Source: Perognathus longimembris pacificus
Lineage: Eukaryota; Chordata; Mammalia; Rodentia; Heteromyidae
Direction of reading: 5' to 3'
Assembly: GCF_023159225.1 (NCBI RefSeq)
Contig: NC_063177.1
Location: 15,648,673 to 15,712,672 of the forward strand
DNA: 64,000 bases
The stretch's first letter is position 1; the number at the start of each line of letters is the position of its first letter. The notes beneath the pieces were generated by a model that ran no database searches, had not been told where the DNA came from, and saw only the letters and a program-made list of their open reading frames with translations. The position numbers and the translations under genes were made by a program. This document shows, one piece after another, positions 30,987 through 42,778 of the stretch.

Positions 30987-31201
30987 TGGGGCTGGGGATA
31001 TGGCCTAGTGGCAAGAGAGCTTGCCTCGTATACATGAGGCCCTGGGTTCGATTCCCCAGCACCACATATACAGAAAACGGTCAGAAGTGGTGCTGTGGCT
31101 CAAGTGGCAGAGTGCTAGCCTTGAGCAAAAGGAAGCCAGGGACAGTGCTCAGGCCCTGAGTCCTAGCCCCAGGACTGGCAAAAAAAAAAGAAAAAAAAGA
31201 A
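30987..31201 (+). mobile_element. IDL-Geo SINE with perfect TSD
   Basis: Complete dimer. Perfect 16-base duplication aagaaaaatccactct at 30971-30986 and 31202-31217. Confidence 0.94.
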
Positions 31202-31217
31202 AAGAAAAATCCACTCT

Positions 31218-31595
31218 CTCCACATCCTCACCAACACTTATCTTTTAGTGTTGTTTTATTTTTTTTTTAGCTAGCCATTCTAGCAGGTATGAGATGCTAT
31301 CTCATTGTGGCTTTGCTTTATTTCCCTGATGGATAATAGTGCTGAGTATCTTCTCATATAGCTCTTGGATGTCTTCCTTGGAGAAATGTCTATTCAAGCT
31401 TTTAGCTTAGTTTTTAGATCAGTTATTAGGCTTTTTCTTTTGCTATCAAGAGGTAAGCATTCCTTACATCTTTTGGAATTATTTCCCTATATAATAAACA
31501 GTTTGCAAATATTTTCTCCCCCTCTGTAGGATGTCTTTTTACCCTGTTGACTATTTCTTTTGCAGTAGCAAAGCATAATGATTCCATGTCTATAA
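31218..31595 (-). mobile_element. LINE-1 ORF2 3' part, antisense
   Basis: gctagccattctagcaggta, tgagatgctatctcattgtg, gagaaatgtctattcaagct, gtttgcaaatattttctccc is the standard antisense reading of the ORF2 end. Confidence 0.8.
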
Positions 31596-31599
31596 AATA

Positions 31600-31830
31600 T
31601 CTAGAAAGACAGAAAACAAACTAGTGACTGCCAGCGGTGGGGGTAGAGGGAGGAGAGGGTAGAAAGAACTGCTAATGGGGGTTTAGGTGGAGATGATGAA
31701 AATAAAATATTTTGGAACTAGAGGGGGTGGTTGATCAACATTGTGAATGTACAAAATGCCACTGAATTGTTTACTTCAAAATGACTAATTTTATGTTATA
31801 TAAATTTCACATCAATTAAGATTTAAAAAA
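31600..31830 (+). mobile_element. Old L1 3' UTR fragment
   Basis: actagtgactgccagcggtg, tgatgaaaataaaatatttt, attgtgaatgtacaaaatgcc, actgaattgtttacttcaaa match old L1M 3' UTRs. Opposite orientation to the neighbour, so a separate copy. Confidence 0.7.
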
Positions 31831-31939
31831 GAATGAGAGAATAAGACATTGTTAAATGCTCAAAAGAGATAGCTACTACTTATTTAGATAAGCTGAAGTA
31901 GAAATAAAAGCTCAATGTAACCATAGTTGATTTTGTTTT

Positions 31940-32162
31940 GTGCTTGTACTGTGGCTTGAACTCAGAGCCCAAGCAATGTCCCTTAGCTTTCTCATTCAAG
32001 GATAGTGCTCTACCACTAGAGAGCCACAGCTCCAGTTCTGGCTTTTTTGGTGATTAATTGGAGATAAGAGTCTCCTGCCTGGGCTGGCTTTGAGTCACGA
32101 TCCTCACTTCTTAGCCTCCTGAATAACTAGGATTACAGGCATGAGCCACGGGTGCCTGGCAT
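31940..32162 (-). mobile_element. B1-like-Geo dimeric SINE
   Basis: The reverse complement runs gccaggcacccgtggctcat, gcctgtaatcctagttattc, then linker gactcttatctccaattaat and Geo to gagttcaagccacagtacaa. Confidence 0.88.
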
Positions 32163-34976
32163 AACTGCTGTTTATTAAGAAAGACCAGAACTCAAATCTG
32201 TATGTGAGCTCTCTTGATTTTAATACATTGATAATCAATTTATTGCTAATCAACTCAGTGTTACAAATGGATCAAACCCAATAAATCTCTGACCAAATCA
32301 TCCTGTAAGACAGGTGTCAAGCTTCACTCTAGACAACAGTGGAGATGGAAAATGAAATGATACGAGACATGTTTAGCAAGTCCCAAGGTGTCCTCTGTTG
32401 GGGACCTTTCGGTGTGCTAGCATTTGGGCCATGAATCAGACACCTGACAAATGTCCCCCAGAAGTCTCCCAAGCACTGTGGAAGGAAGGGCACGTTACAG
32501 AGGTAAAGCAACCTGCCCAGAGTGAGCACTAGACTCAAGACCAGATCTACCTGGCTTTGCCAAGTCAACATTTCCTGTGCAGGTCTGATAGGCATCTCAA
32601 CTTTTCCCAAGGCCAATCCAGAACTCTCATTAAGTATTCCTCGAAAACCTTTCTCTACCTCAGTCATTCTCCCCAATCCCACCAGCTGTCTCTCCACCCA
32701 TCTAAAACTCAAAACAAAACCCTCAAGAGCTGTCCTTCATTTCTCCATCCTCCTGCCCCACATCAACTCCTCCTACAAGCCTGCACCCCAGGTCTGACTG
32801 CAACCCCTCTGGACCATTCAACAACTTCACCTTACTCCCTACATTCTATCCCCATGACACCATACCCTTCTCATCAGTTCCCCCAAACAACAGTCACTCG
32901 GCCTTCTGAGATGATAAAGCCAAGGACATTGGTCCCCATTCAAACCCTCCAACTCCCCACTACCCACACACCCAGCCATGAGCTAGAAAGAGCAGGCCAT
33001 TCCTGTTTCATCAGAGGATCATTTATTTGTCCCTGTGACACTCATTCCAGAGCCAGTGATGGTGCAGTCTGAGAACGGGGTGCTCTAGACCCAACCCACA
33101 AATATGTATCCTGTCACTCTCCACTCACATCCCTCTCCCCTCAGCTCCCTGAAGACAAGGGGTGACACAACCGAGGAAAGAAAGACAAGAAAGTAACCAG
33201 TCCCCAGCCAGCAGGTGTGCGGATGCAGGGGCCCAGCCCATGTCCTCAATTGGACAGCAAGAGAATCACAAAGGACTTCTCAGAGCTGAAATGGAGGATC
33301 CACAAAGCCATCGGGGACCCATCTGGCTGGACACCTGGTCTCATACCAGCCACATTCTGCTGTCACCTACTAGGAGATTCTGTAGTCCCTGACCAGAATA
33401 AAAAGACTGGAGACCCACAGGACTGGGCTGTGCTGGCCAGCTCCAAGTGTGTCCAGACGAGGTGGGAGATGAACAGAAGACTCTCTCTGTCCCTCTCACC
33501 TCGGAGCCCCCCAGCTTCAGCATGGCCTTGAGCCTGCAGTGGGTCTGCTGGAACCTGGCTAGGGGACAAAAGCCTTCTCAGAGGAACACACAGGGGAGCC
33601 CTGTCCTGCCTCAGGCTAGCACCCCACCTCAAAAACCTGCAGGCTGGTAAGAAAAGGCCTGGTTCCTGACTCAGGCACCTGTTCTCCCATGCCCCCCCCC
33701 AACACGCACACACAGAATCCCCTCTGTCCCTGACCTCTATTCTTCCCTCCCTGAGTGGAAAGAGGCTTCCAGGCCCCACAGTAAGCAAACAGTGACTTGG
33801 GGCTCTCTGCCAGGTGACAGGAGGAAGGGCTTTACCCCCAGCCCCTCCAGGCAGCAGACCTGACAGGCAACTCCCCCTACCACAGCTGGGACACTCACCA
33901 GGAAGTTCTTTAGGAAGTCCATCAGATTCCCCTCGGCCTGTCCCCCCTGGGAGTCAGGGGCCAGGTCAGCCTTCTAGCCACGAAGGCTGCTGCCACCCGG
34001 CAACAGGACAATGACGGCGGCAGCTGACGCTGGACAACTTCCTTAAGATCAAACAAGGAACTGAAGGATTTGGGTGTACGCCCGCCTAGAGTTGTTAGTC
34101 TGCATTGACTAGCCGTGACCTTTGACCCATCCTCTGCCAGGGTTGTTTTTCTGGGGATCCCACGGCTGGCAGAGTCACCACACATCGTGTGTCCCTCCCT
34201 AGGGAGAGGCATCCCGCCAGCTGGTTATGGTTCCACAGGCCCAGGAAAGTCAGGGGCCATGGCCTTTCATTGACCTGCTGAAGGTAGGGCTGGGCAGGAC
34301 TGAAGACCTTGTCTATTGTGGGACTCGAGGCAGGAGCCACTTGACTGAGGCCTCAACATTCCCATTCTGTGCAAAGACAATAAAAATGAAGTAAAAGACC
34401 CCACCAGGTGCCTGCATCTTAAAAGCATTCCTGTGAATCCCTGGAGCTAACGTATCCTATGAGCAAGTGTCTCTGCCCTAGCCTGAAGGAAGCTACAGCT
34501 AAAAGAGTAAGCCCTGCCTTCTAGGGAAGGGAGAGAAAAGGTGGGGAGGAGGGAAGGGGGGTGCTGTGGGAATGGGGGCAGAGACATGGGAAACTATTTA
34601 CTGCCAGGAATAGCCTTGATTCTTTTAACATCTATTATGTATATTACTCTGTGTTTTATTTTTAAAATATACTTTTAAAAAGAGAGAAGGTTGTCCTGTC
34701 TTGCCCCACAGCTATCCCATGAGAAAAATTAAAAATAAATAAGGTGAATGTCTTGGGGAGACTCGCACTGCAGTTATGGCTCTGCGCACAGTGCAGGAGG
34801 GAGCCAGCCCTGCCCTGGGTCTTGCAGTGTCTTCCCAACACTAAGCACATCATGCGCTACACTCATCCAGGGCCCTCAGTTCTAGCCTCCCTGGCTGCAA
34901 AGGAAAGGCACAAATTTTTAAATCCATCAAGAAAGGAATATGGTATGGTGGAAATAGTGCTGGGTTTAGTGGATGG
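32163..34976. other. Long mostly unique intron stretch
   Basis: About 2.8 kb with only a MIR-like patch at 32470-32560. It is C-rich at 32600-32980. Open frames on both strands are low-complexity or unrelated to known families, so I see no gene. Confidence 0.4.
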
Positions 34977-34989
34977 CAGACAAGCTTTT

Positions 34990-35209
34990 TATGCCACTAC
35001 CGGGACTTGGACTCCTAGCCTTGCGCTCTTGCTTGGCTTTTTCCACTCAAGGCTGGCACTCTACCCCTTGAACCACAGCTCTGCTTTCAGCTTTTTGGTG
35101 GCTTAGAGTCTCATGGACTTTCCTGCCTGGGCTGGCTTTGACCCATGATCTTCAGATCTCAGCTTCCTCAGTAGCTAGGATTATATGGGTAAGCCACCAG
35201 CGCCTGAAA
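34990..35209 (-). mobile_element. B1-like-Geo dimeric SINE with perfect TSD
   Basis: Complete antisense dimer lacking about 15 bases of the linker. Perfect 13-base duplication cagacaagctttt at 34977-34989 and 35210-35222, which shows this family also moves by L1-type insertion. Confidence 0.9.
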
Positions 35210-35224
35210 CAGACAAGCTTTTAA

Positions 35225-35312
35225 CAAGATTCTGTGACTCATGAGCTAGGTGATTGGCTATTCAGCCTCAGTTTCCCTATCTATAAAATGGAGCGATCCA
35301 TCCACTTTGTGA
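35225..35312 (+). repeat. MIR fragment
   Basis: ctattcagcctcagtttccc followed by tatctataaaatggagc is the most conserved MIR segment. Confidence 0.75.
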
Positions 35313-36593
35313 GTCAGCTGCAGAACAGGATGTGAAATAGGTCTTAAGTCCACTACAAGGTGATGGTCAGCCATCTTCCCTCCCTGATCCAGGCTGGCTT
35401 TTCACACCCCAGGTCCCAAGGCAGAAAGCTCTTCGTGACTCTACTTTCTCCACTCAGACACACAGCTCACTCTCTCCAATCCACCCAATCTGCTAGCATC
35501 CTACAGGAGGATGGAGGCCAGGAGATGTCCCTGGGGACTGGAGGAAGGCACAGCTCAGTAAAGAAGGCCTCAGCAAGGGTCCATCTCTGGGGCTTGAAAT
35601 GACACGAGAGGTCGAATGGGATAGGGAAGAGAGGGCGGAGTTCCAGATGTTAATGGAGCCACCTCGAGGTTTGAAGGTGCCACATACAAGAGGGAAACCT
35701 GGCTGTGGAGAAGTCTGGTGGTGTCTCTTTCAAGTCCTCAAATTCTGGCATAAAAGTCCATCTCTGGGGAAGGAATGGGTGAAGCCCATGGGTGTCTCTG
35801 GCCCTCCTGAACCCAGGCACCCTTCTGCCATCCCTTTGGACCCGGTACCCCGGTGTCCAAGCCCCTACTCCCAGACCAGAAGTGCACTGAAGCAAGAAGC
35901 AAGGCGTGAGCTACAGAACTGTCTCCGATCTCTGGGCCAGGCACTGGCGGGGGTGTGGCTCTGGAAAGGATGATCTTACTCAGTCCCTGGGATTTTTCTC
36001 CAGGAGCTGGAGTCCAGGGAAAAGAACGCCACCCTGACAGTCAGACACACTAGCATCCAGATCATAGCCCTGGGACTTCCTCCAGCCTCCTTCATCTTCT
36101 TCACTTGGAAAGCTGAACTAATCATCCCACGCCTCACACCCTGGTATGTGTTCAAAGACGACCCAAGATGACAAACAGACAGAACAGAAGCAATCAATCA
36201 ATCAATGTCTGACAGCTCCAAATCTGATGACTTTTCAGAATCAACTGCATGATTCCATAATGATGGGGATGACATCTATTGGTGTCATTATATGCTCTCA
36301 CTATAGGCAGGCCCTTGACTAAACACGCCCCACATGTTTTCTTGCCTAATGCTGCAATTACCTGTACCTGTACAGTGGGGACTCTCACGACCCCACTGTG
36401 CAGCTGGAGAAGCAGGCTCAAAGGTAAGTCAACAAGGCCAGTGGGCAGCAATGCCAACCGAAGGCCGTCCCTGGGATCTAAGTTTTGGACCACCACACTT
36501 CCACACTTGCCAGTTACAGGGCAAGTGGTTCACACAGAAAGAACAGTTACTCAAGTTTGATTTTAATTCTTGGTTCTTTTCATACTTTTTTTT
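35313..36593. other. Unique intron stretch with MIR remnants
   Basis: MIR-like patches at 36030-36170 (plus) and 36290-36450 (minus), and aatcaatcaatcaatg at 36190. Nothing else recognised. Confidence 0.4.
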
Positions 36594-36671
36594 AGCAGTG
36601 CTGGGGTTTGAACCCAAGACCTCGAGAGTGCTAGGAGTGCCTCATATCACTAAGCCACACCTCCACCCCCT
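36594..36671 (-). mobile_element. ID SINE (old)
   Basis: The reverse complement reads gtggaggtgtggcttagtga, then a box B region gggtttgaaccccagcac-like; no Geo half. Confidence 0.6.
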
Positions 36672-37049
36672 TAATTCCCTTCTGAAGTTCACAGCCATAA
36701 TGTCATGGCCCTTGGCTTGGTTGGGCCAAGTGTCCCATTCTTCTTTATGCTAATGGCTGGGACTGCCTGGCCTTTCCTCAAAACCACAAAGCCCTATCCC
36801 CGCACACCTGAGGTGTGCACACACCAGACTGCAATGAATTTCAAACAACCACTGTAAGATACACATTATTTTATGGGCCACTAATAAAGAAAAAAAAATC
36901 CACTGGCAGTTAAACTGCAGCTTACGCTGGCTTGTGAAATACTCACTTAACAACGTTGTTAAATGAGAGGGGGAAATGGAAATGTAAACGTATCTCAGAA
37001 GCAATGAAATACAGCAAAGACACTCAGTAATTATTTGTACTCAGTAATT

Positions 37050-37260
37050 ATTTCTTGGAGTACTGGAGGGAACATTGAATTTCAAATCACAAAGCCTGGG
37101 GGTCCAGGTCTTAGCAGCTGGCTCAGGGGAGTGAGAGCTTCGTTTTTCTATGTCCCCGTTTCCTCATCGGTAAAGAAGAGACATCCTTCTTTTCTTGCAG
37201 GATAGCTGCGAGAACCAGAAGCCTTCAAGTAAGTGATTTATAAACTGAAAAGCATTGCAC
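37050..37260 (+). repeat. MIR fragment, long
   Basis: Covers the tRNA-like part (cacaaagcctgggggtccag) and core (gtccccgtttcctcatcggt, aaagaagagac). Confidence 0.6.
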
Positions 37261-37299
37261 TAACAGGATGAGGACAAACTGTAGAAACTACTAAGGTCT

Positions 37300-37915
37300 A
37301 GATATGGTCTATTGTTCGTGGGACTAAATTTCACCCCCACTAGCACAGCACTGGTGGCCCTCTCCTGTAATCCTGGCTACTCAGGAGGCTGAGATCTGAG
37401 GATCACAATTCAAAGCCAGCCCAGATAGGAAAGTCCATGAGACTCTTATCTCCAGTTAACCACCAGAAAACAAGAAGTGGAGCTGTGGCTCAAAGTGGTA
37501 CAGTAGCCTTGATTTAAAAAAGCTCAGAGACAGCACAAAGGCCCTGAGTTCAAGCCCCATGACCAACAAAAATAAAAATAAAAATGTCACCCCTATTGTG
37601 AAGTATTGACAGGTAAGCTTAAAAAACAGTAATGCTTAGAGGTAGGACCTTGGGGAGCTGATTAGAATTAGATAAAGTCACCAGGGTAGAGTATCCATAA
37701 CTAATTCCTGATGGTTTGTTTTATGATAAGAGAAAGGACATGAGCCCCCTGCCTCTTGAACTGTGCTGATGCTCTGTGCCACCCCGGGACTCTGCCAGCA
37801 AGAAACCCACCACCATTCAGGCCCTCCATCTTGGACCTCCAGAACCTCTTTTCTTTAGAAAGTTATCTAGCCTATGGTATTTCACTATAGTGTCAAAGCA
37901 ACACAGACATTCAGT
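37300..37915 (+). mobile_element. MaLR-type LTR relic, split by a SINE
   Basis: A short start near gatatggtctattg, then after the SINE ggtaggaccttggggagctg, and an end cctcttttctttagaaagtt to agtgtcaaagcaacacagac, like MST/MLT solitary LTRs as I remember them. An ancient host-genome relic without coding capacity. Confidence 0.55.
37342..37580 (+). mobile_element. B1-like-Geo dimeric SINE
   Basis: gcactggtggccctctcctg, tactcaggaggctgagatct, linker, Geo with small deletions, tail (AAAAT)n. Its flanks ttcacccc and gtcacccc suggest a short duplication within the LTR. Confidence 0.86.
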
Positions 37916-38744
37916 GACAGCACCCTCAAAAAGGAAGGAAAGCAGTAAGGTGTTTGCAAAGGGCAAGGTCGGCACAAGGCTGCCTTTGGGCAACTAGTCC
38001 CACTTTCAAGGAAACAACTGGGGCTCCAGCCTGCATGCTGTGCGGCACTGGTTAAGGTACAGGCGTCTGTGCCCTGGAGACTCTCCCAGCCAGGCTTTGT
38101 GGTGTCTGATGGCAGGACTCCAGCCTGTGGCCTGAAACTTCCAGTCTTCCCCACAACATGTTCTCAGCCAAGGAATTGGGAAAACAGCTGTGGAAATCTC
38201 ATCAGGTTATTTGAGACAAACCTTGCTGAGCATGTGACAGAGTGGGTTTGACCTTCCTAGGGAGACCATGGCCTAAAGAAAGACCCCAGGGGCAGGGAGG
38301 GGAGGAGGGGCTGGCTTGGCTTTGGTCTCACCAGTAGCCCTGGGGTCTCTCTGCTGGGTCCCAACCTAAAGAAGGAAAAAGGAAACTCCAGAGGCTAAGA
38401 CGGTGGAGCCAAGAAAATCTCTGCTTTCCCCCACTTTCCCCTGTCCCTGGCTGTCCCCTGAGCCGCCCTGGTGGGTGGGCATCCGGCTGGGTGCAGAGGG
38501 GTTTGGCTGCCTCATTCCACATTCTGAGGTTGTCTCTGTTCCACAGTGGTCTCTGCAGAAACCAGGGCACCTTCCACCTCTCTCCCTCACCCTCACTTCG
38601 CTTCCCTTCCCTGCTCTCCTGCCCCCTTTTCCTGATGCTGTCTTAGAATGAAATGTACAACCACAATGCATTGTGCACTTGGGACTCCAGCTTTGACCTT
38701 GGCTTTGTGTGGCAGTGGGGTGTGTGCATGTACAGGTGTGCCCA
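37916..38744. other. Unique intron stretch
   Basis: No repeat or exon recognised. Confidence 0.35.
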
Positions 38745-38962
38745 CCTGAACTAGGACTTGAACTCAGGGCATTGGCTTGGCTCTTTCACTCAATGCTGGC
38801 ACTCTACCACCTGATCTGATCACACCTCCACTGCAGGCTTTTTGGTGGCTAATTGCAGATAAGTCTCATAAACTTTACTGCCCAGGCTGGCTTCGAATCC
38901 TGATCCTCAGATTGTAGCCTCTTGAGTAGCTAGGATTACAGGTGTGAGCCACCAGAGCCTGA
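38745..38962 (-). mobile_element. B1-like-Geo dimeric SINE
   Basis: The reverse complement runs caggctctggtggctcacac, ctgtaatcctagctactcaa, linker, Geo to gagttcaagtcctagttcag. Confidence 0.88.
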
Positions 38963-39467
38963 TTTTGCACTCTGGCTTTGAGCATGGCAGCAGGAACCTC
39001 TGAGGCCTTCTGCCACCTCTCTCCTCCCCCTCCTCTGGAAAGCCTGGAGACCAAAGTACTATGGACCCAGCACTCATCAGCCTCCTCCCTGGTCCCAGCC
39101 TGGACTCCTTCCTAGAGAAGGAAGAGGTCACCCTAATTCAGTCCTGGTGGCCACCACCTCTGTATGTCCAGAGAGAGCTCATCACAGGACTGGAAGTTGT
39201 GGCTAAGCCGGTCCAGAGCCCCCACTGCCCTTCTGGGGACCCCCTCCATCTTTCATGCCCTATAGACACAGTCAGCCTCCTCTCAGGGAACTGTGAACAC
39301 AGTGATCACCAGGGAAGGGGATCAAGTCCTGCCAGAGACTTGGCTATGAACCACAGCCCCATTCATTGCTCTTGAACATAAAGCATACTTTCTACTTCTT
39401 TCCTGGGCTGTCTAGGGAAAACTGAGTCCAAGGATGAAACTTCCCACTTTCTAAAACACCAAGCAAG

Positions 39468-39679
39468 GTCTGGGAATGTGGCTTAGTGGTAGAGTGCTTG
39501 CCTAGCATGCATGAAGCCCTGGGTTAGATTCTCAGCACCACATAACCAGAAAAGGTCAGAAGTGGTGCTGTGGCTCAAGTGGTAGAGTGCTAGCTCTGAG
39601 CAAAAGGAAACCAGGAACAGTACTCAGGCCCTGAGTTCAAGCCCCAGGATTGGCAAAAAAAATAAAATAAAATAAAACA
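39468..39679 (+). mobile_element. IDL-Geo SINE
   Basis: Complete dimer, tail (AATAA)n. The words aaaacaccaa on both sides are the likely duplication. The Geo end reads ggattggc rather than ggactggc. Confidence 0.9.
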
Positions 39680-40906
39680 CCAAACACAATTTCCCAAGAT
39701 ACACCACATACCCACAGCCTTCCTGAGGAACCTCCCCCTTTCTTTGCACCTCCATTTCCACATTCATCACGGGGTGTGCTCCTGACCACTCTCCCTTCCC
39801 CTCCATCGAGCCATGAGTGTCTCCCCCAGAGGAGCCATTCACTGCCCCATCAGAACTCCAGCCTCCTGCTTCGGAGATTCTGCCCAGCTGCCCACCATCT
39901 GCTTTAAGGCAAAGAAGAAAACCAAAGCGCCCTACACCCCAGGCCCACACCAGCATGGGTAGATGTGAACACATGCAAACATTCGCAGGTCTGGGCACTT
40001 CCTTACCTGAAACAACAGGTTACTGGATTTCCCAGAAGCCTGTTCCTTACCAGACACATAGTAGGTGCTCCTTCAACGTGAGAACTGGAGAAATCAATAT
40101 ATTTTAGTGTCACTGGTGTTGGAAAAGCGGTTGTGGGGAGCTGGTATCTTGGTTGGGGTTGGGGGGCTCATGTTTCTGATAGGCCTAGGAGATGCCATCT
40201 GCAGCACCCTAATTCAGTCGTGGTGGCCCCTACCTACAAGATCCCAGCCTTCCACTCACCACAGCAATATGGGTGGGGGGAGGGGAGATGGGGGGCATAT
40301 CTAGCTTCCCTTCTTGCTGGAGGTTTCATTTCAAATTAACTGCAGGAAGAGGAGAGAGACAATGTCTACAAATTGTATGTTCTTTTCCTTCCCAATTTTC
40401 TTGTTAATGATTGCCTAAATAAATACTTCATTCCCCAAGCTCCAACAGCCTAATTATACATGTACAAGTACAAGCGCAGGGGGGACTTCCATGCTAAGCA
40501 GCTCTTCTTCATAGACCATATGTCAAATAACACAACTGTCCCACCCCTACCCCTACTTTGCCAGCTGGGGATGATGAGTGGGGTGCTGAGGCAAACAGAA
40601 ACCCTAACAAGGTTTATGGCAGGACCCTGGGCTGCCTGTCCTACTTTCAGGCTGGAGAAATCACTCAGGTACAAAGACGATCATTCTGGGAAGTCCTGCA
40701 CTATCCACCCCCAAACAGACACCCAGAACACATACACACTCAACACAAATGTGCAAACACCCCCCCCCAGGCCTAAGGAAGTTTATGATCCCCAAAGGCA
40801 AGGGCCATAACTAGCTGCATGCACAGACTTTCCTGCCATAAGCAGTTTTTAGGTGTGATTGTTCCAAATTTGTCTTCTCAGAGGTCCCAATTCAAAAGCA
40901 CAACCG
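39680..40906. other. Unique intron stretch
   Basis: No repeat or exon recognised; short C and G runs only. Confidence 0.35.
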
Positions 40907-41113
40907 CAAGCCAGGTACTGGTGACTCACACCTGTAACTTTAGCTACTCAGGAGGCTGAGATCTGAGTACTGAAGTTCGAAGCCAGCCCAGGCAGTAAAG
41001 TCCATGAGACGCTTCTCTCCAATTAACCACCCAAAAGACAGAAGAAAAGCTGTGGCCCAAGTGGTAAAATGCTGGCCTTGAGCTCACAGTTCAAGACCCA
41101 GTATTACAAGTGT
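40907..41113 (+). mobile_element. B1-like-Geo dimeric SINE
   Basis: gccaggtactggtgactcac, tactcaggaggctgagatct, linker, Geo half with a deletion before cagttcaagacccagt; the tail became a CA array (41114-41145). Confidence 0.86.
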
Positions 41114-41145
41114 GCGCACACACACACACACATATACACACACCG

Positions 41146-42294
41146 CACAATGCAGAAGAGGGAAGCATAGTGAAGGAGTGCCAGGTTAGAGACCATGACC
41201 TTTTTCTTCCAAACAAATTCCTTTGTTGGCAAAAGAGATCTGTGTTTACAATGCAGGAGGTCTAAGTGGTGCTGATGCCTGGTCCCTAGGGCAGGCACCA
41301 CCTTCTCAGGCCTAGGACTGAAGCTGAGAGCTGAACAAGATGAAGGTAGCAGCTAAGTAGGGACCCAGCAGCCCCCAGTGAGTGAGGAGGCTGTGGGGCC
41401 TGGTCTCCAGGGACTAATGAGTCATTCTTCTACCAGGGATGGGCACCGTGGCAGGGTCTGGGTCCTTGGATCTACCAAGTGGCACAGCAGGCAAGCAGGG
41501 ACTTTGCATCTCTCCAGCTTGACCCAGCCACAGGCAAACTCGCACTGAGGATGTTGGCCACAAGGGGGCCTAGTGAGGCAAGAGGAAGGACCAGGCCACA
41601 TCTGGAGCATGGGGAGCTCCCCTCCCCTCCCACCTCTATCTCAGAAAAGTGGGAGGGAAGCCTACCCATTGCTCAAGACCTGCAAGGGTGAAGCATCGAG
41701 ATCCTTCTCTTCCACCAGTTCTGTCTAATCCACCAGTCTACCCAGTTGTCCTGATCTCCCCAACGTAACCTTCACCCACACATTTCTCAACATCCCCACT
41801 CTCAACACCAAGACCAAGCCCTCAACACTGCCTGCCAGTTGCCAGCGATGGCCTCCTGCTGGGTCTCCCTCCTCCTATATCTGATAACAATAACCGATTT
41901 TCCTAGTGGTTGCCAGATGTAAATCAAGTGACTTTTAGAATGAAAATCCAAACCCCCTCCCAGGATACATGTGGCCAGGGTGTTCTGCCTCTACACAGTC
42001 CCCTCAGCCAAGCCCCTGCTTCCCTTCCATCCTAAAGATGCAAACACTCTTTTTTCTCTACCCCAGTGCCTTCGTACTCGTCATTTCCAGAGTCCAGGGA
42101 CATTCCTGGCCCTTCATACAGCCATACCTTCTGAGTACAGCTCACCTGTCACCTCCACCAGTCTTCTTTGCTGTCCGCTCCACCCTGGATAAGCCATATC
42201 TCCCACAGACAGATGTTCTCAAATGTCTCCCCTGAAGTCATAGTACCAAAACACCTTTCTTGTCTCTCCTTCAGAGCACCTATCAGACGCTGCA
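41146..42294. other. Unique intron stretch
   Basis: No repeat or exon recognised. Confidence 0.35.
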
Positions 42295-42612
42295 TCGTGG
42301 CCAGTAGGGTGGTTCATGCCTATAGTCCTAGGTCATCAGGGGGCAGAGATCAGGAGATGTATAGCTCAAGGCTGGCCCAGACAAAAAACTTAGCAAGAAC
42401 CCCATCTCAGTCAATAAGCTGGATGTGGTGGCATCTGCCATCCGTCTATGCCTAGGCAGGCATAGGCCATAGGTAGAGGGACTGCAGTCCGAGGCCAGTC
42501 ACAAGCAAAAATATGAGACTCTGAAAAGTAACGAAAGGAAAAAGAGTTGGAATGTGGCTCAAATGTCAGAGCACCTGCCTAGCAAGTACAACCCAGTTCT
42601 CACTAGGGGTAT
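42295..42612 (+). mobile_element. Old trimeric SINE: B1-like, B1-like, ID-like
   Basis: First module gtggttcatgcctatagtcc; second gctggatgtggtggcatctg; third gttggaatgtggctcaaatg to tagcaagtacaacccagt. Module order as in the interrupted copy at 22336-23055. Confidence 0.55.
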
Positions 42613-42699
42613 ACAAAAGGCTTCCCCATCTGTTCCTGGAGTGATATTTGGAAGGAAGGGTGGAGGCTATAGATTAGGGGTGGAAAATCCTGTCCTATA

Positions 42700-42778
42700 A
42701 AAGAGGTCACACACACCTGTAATCTCAGGAAGGGGGAGTGAGAGTTCCAGACCAGCCTGGGTTACATAGCACAAGACA
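42700..42778 (+). mobile_element. B1 SINE fragment
   Basis: cacacacctgtaatctcagg, gagttccagaccagcctggg, ttacatagcacaagac: B1 3' two thirds, without Geo. Confidence 0.65.
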
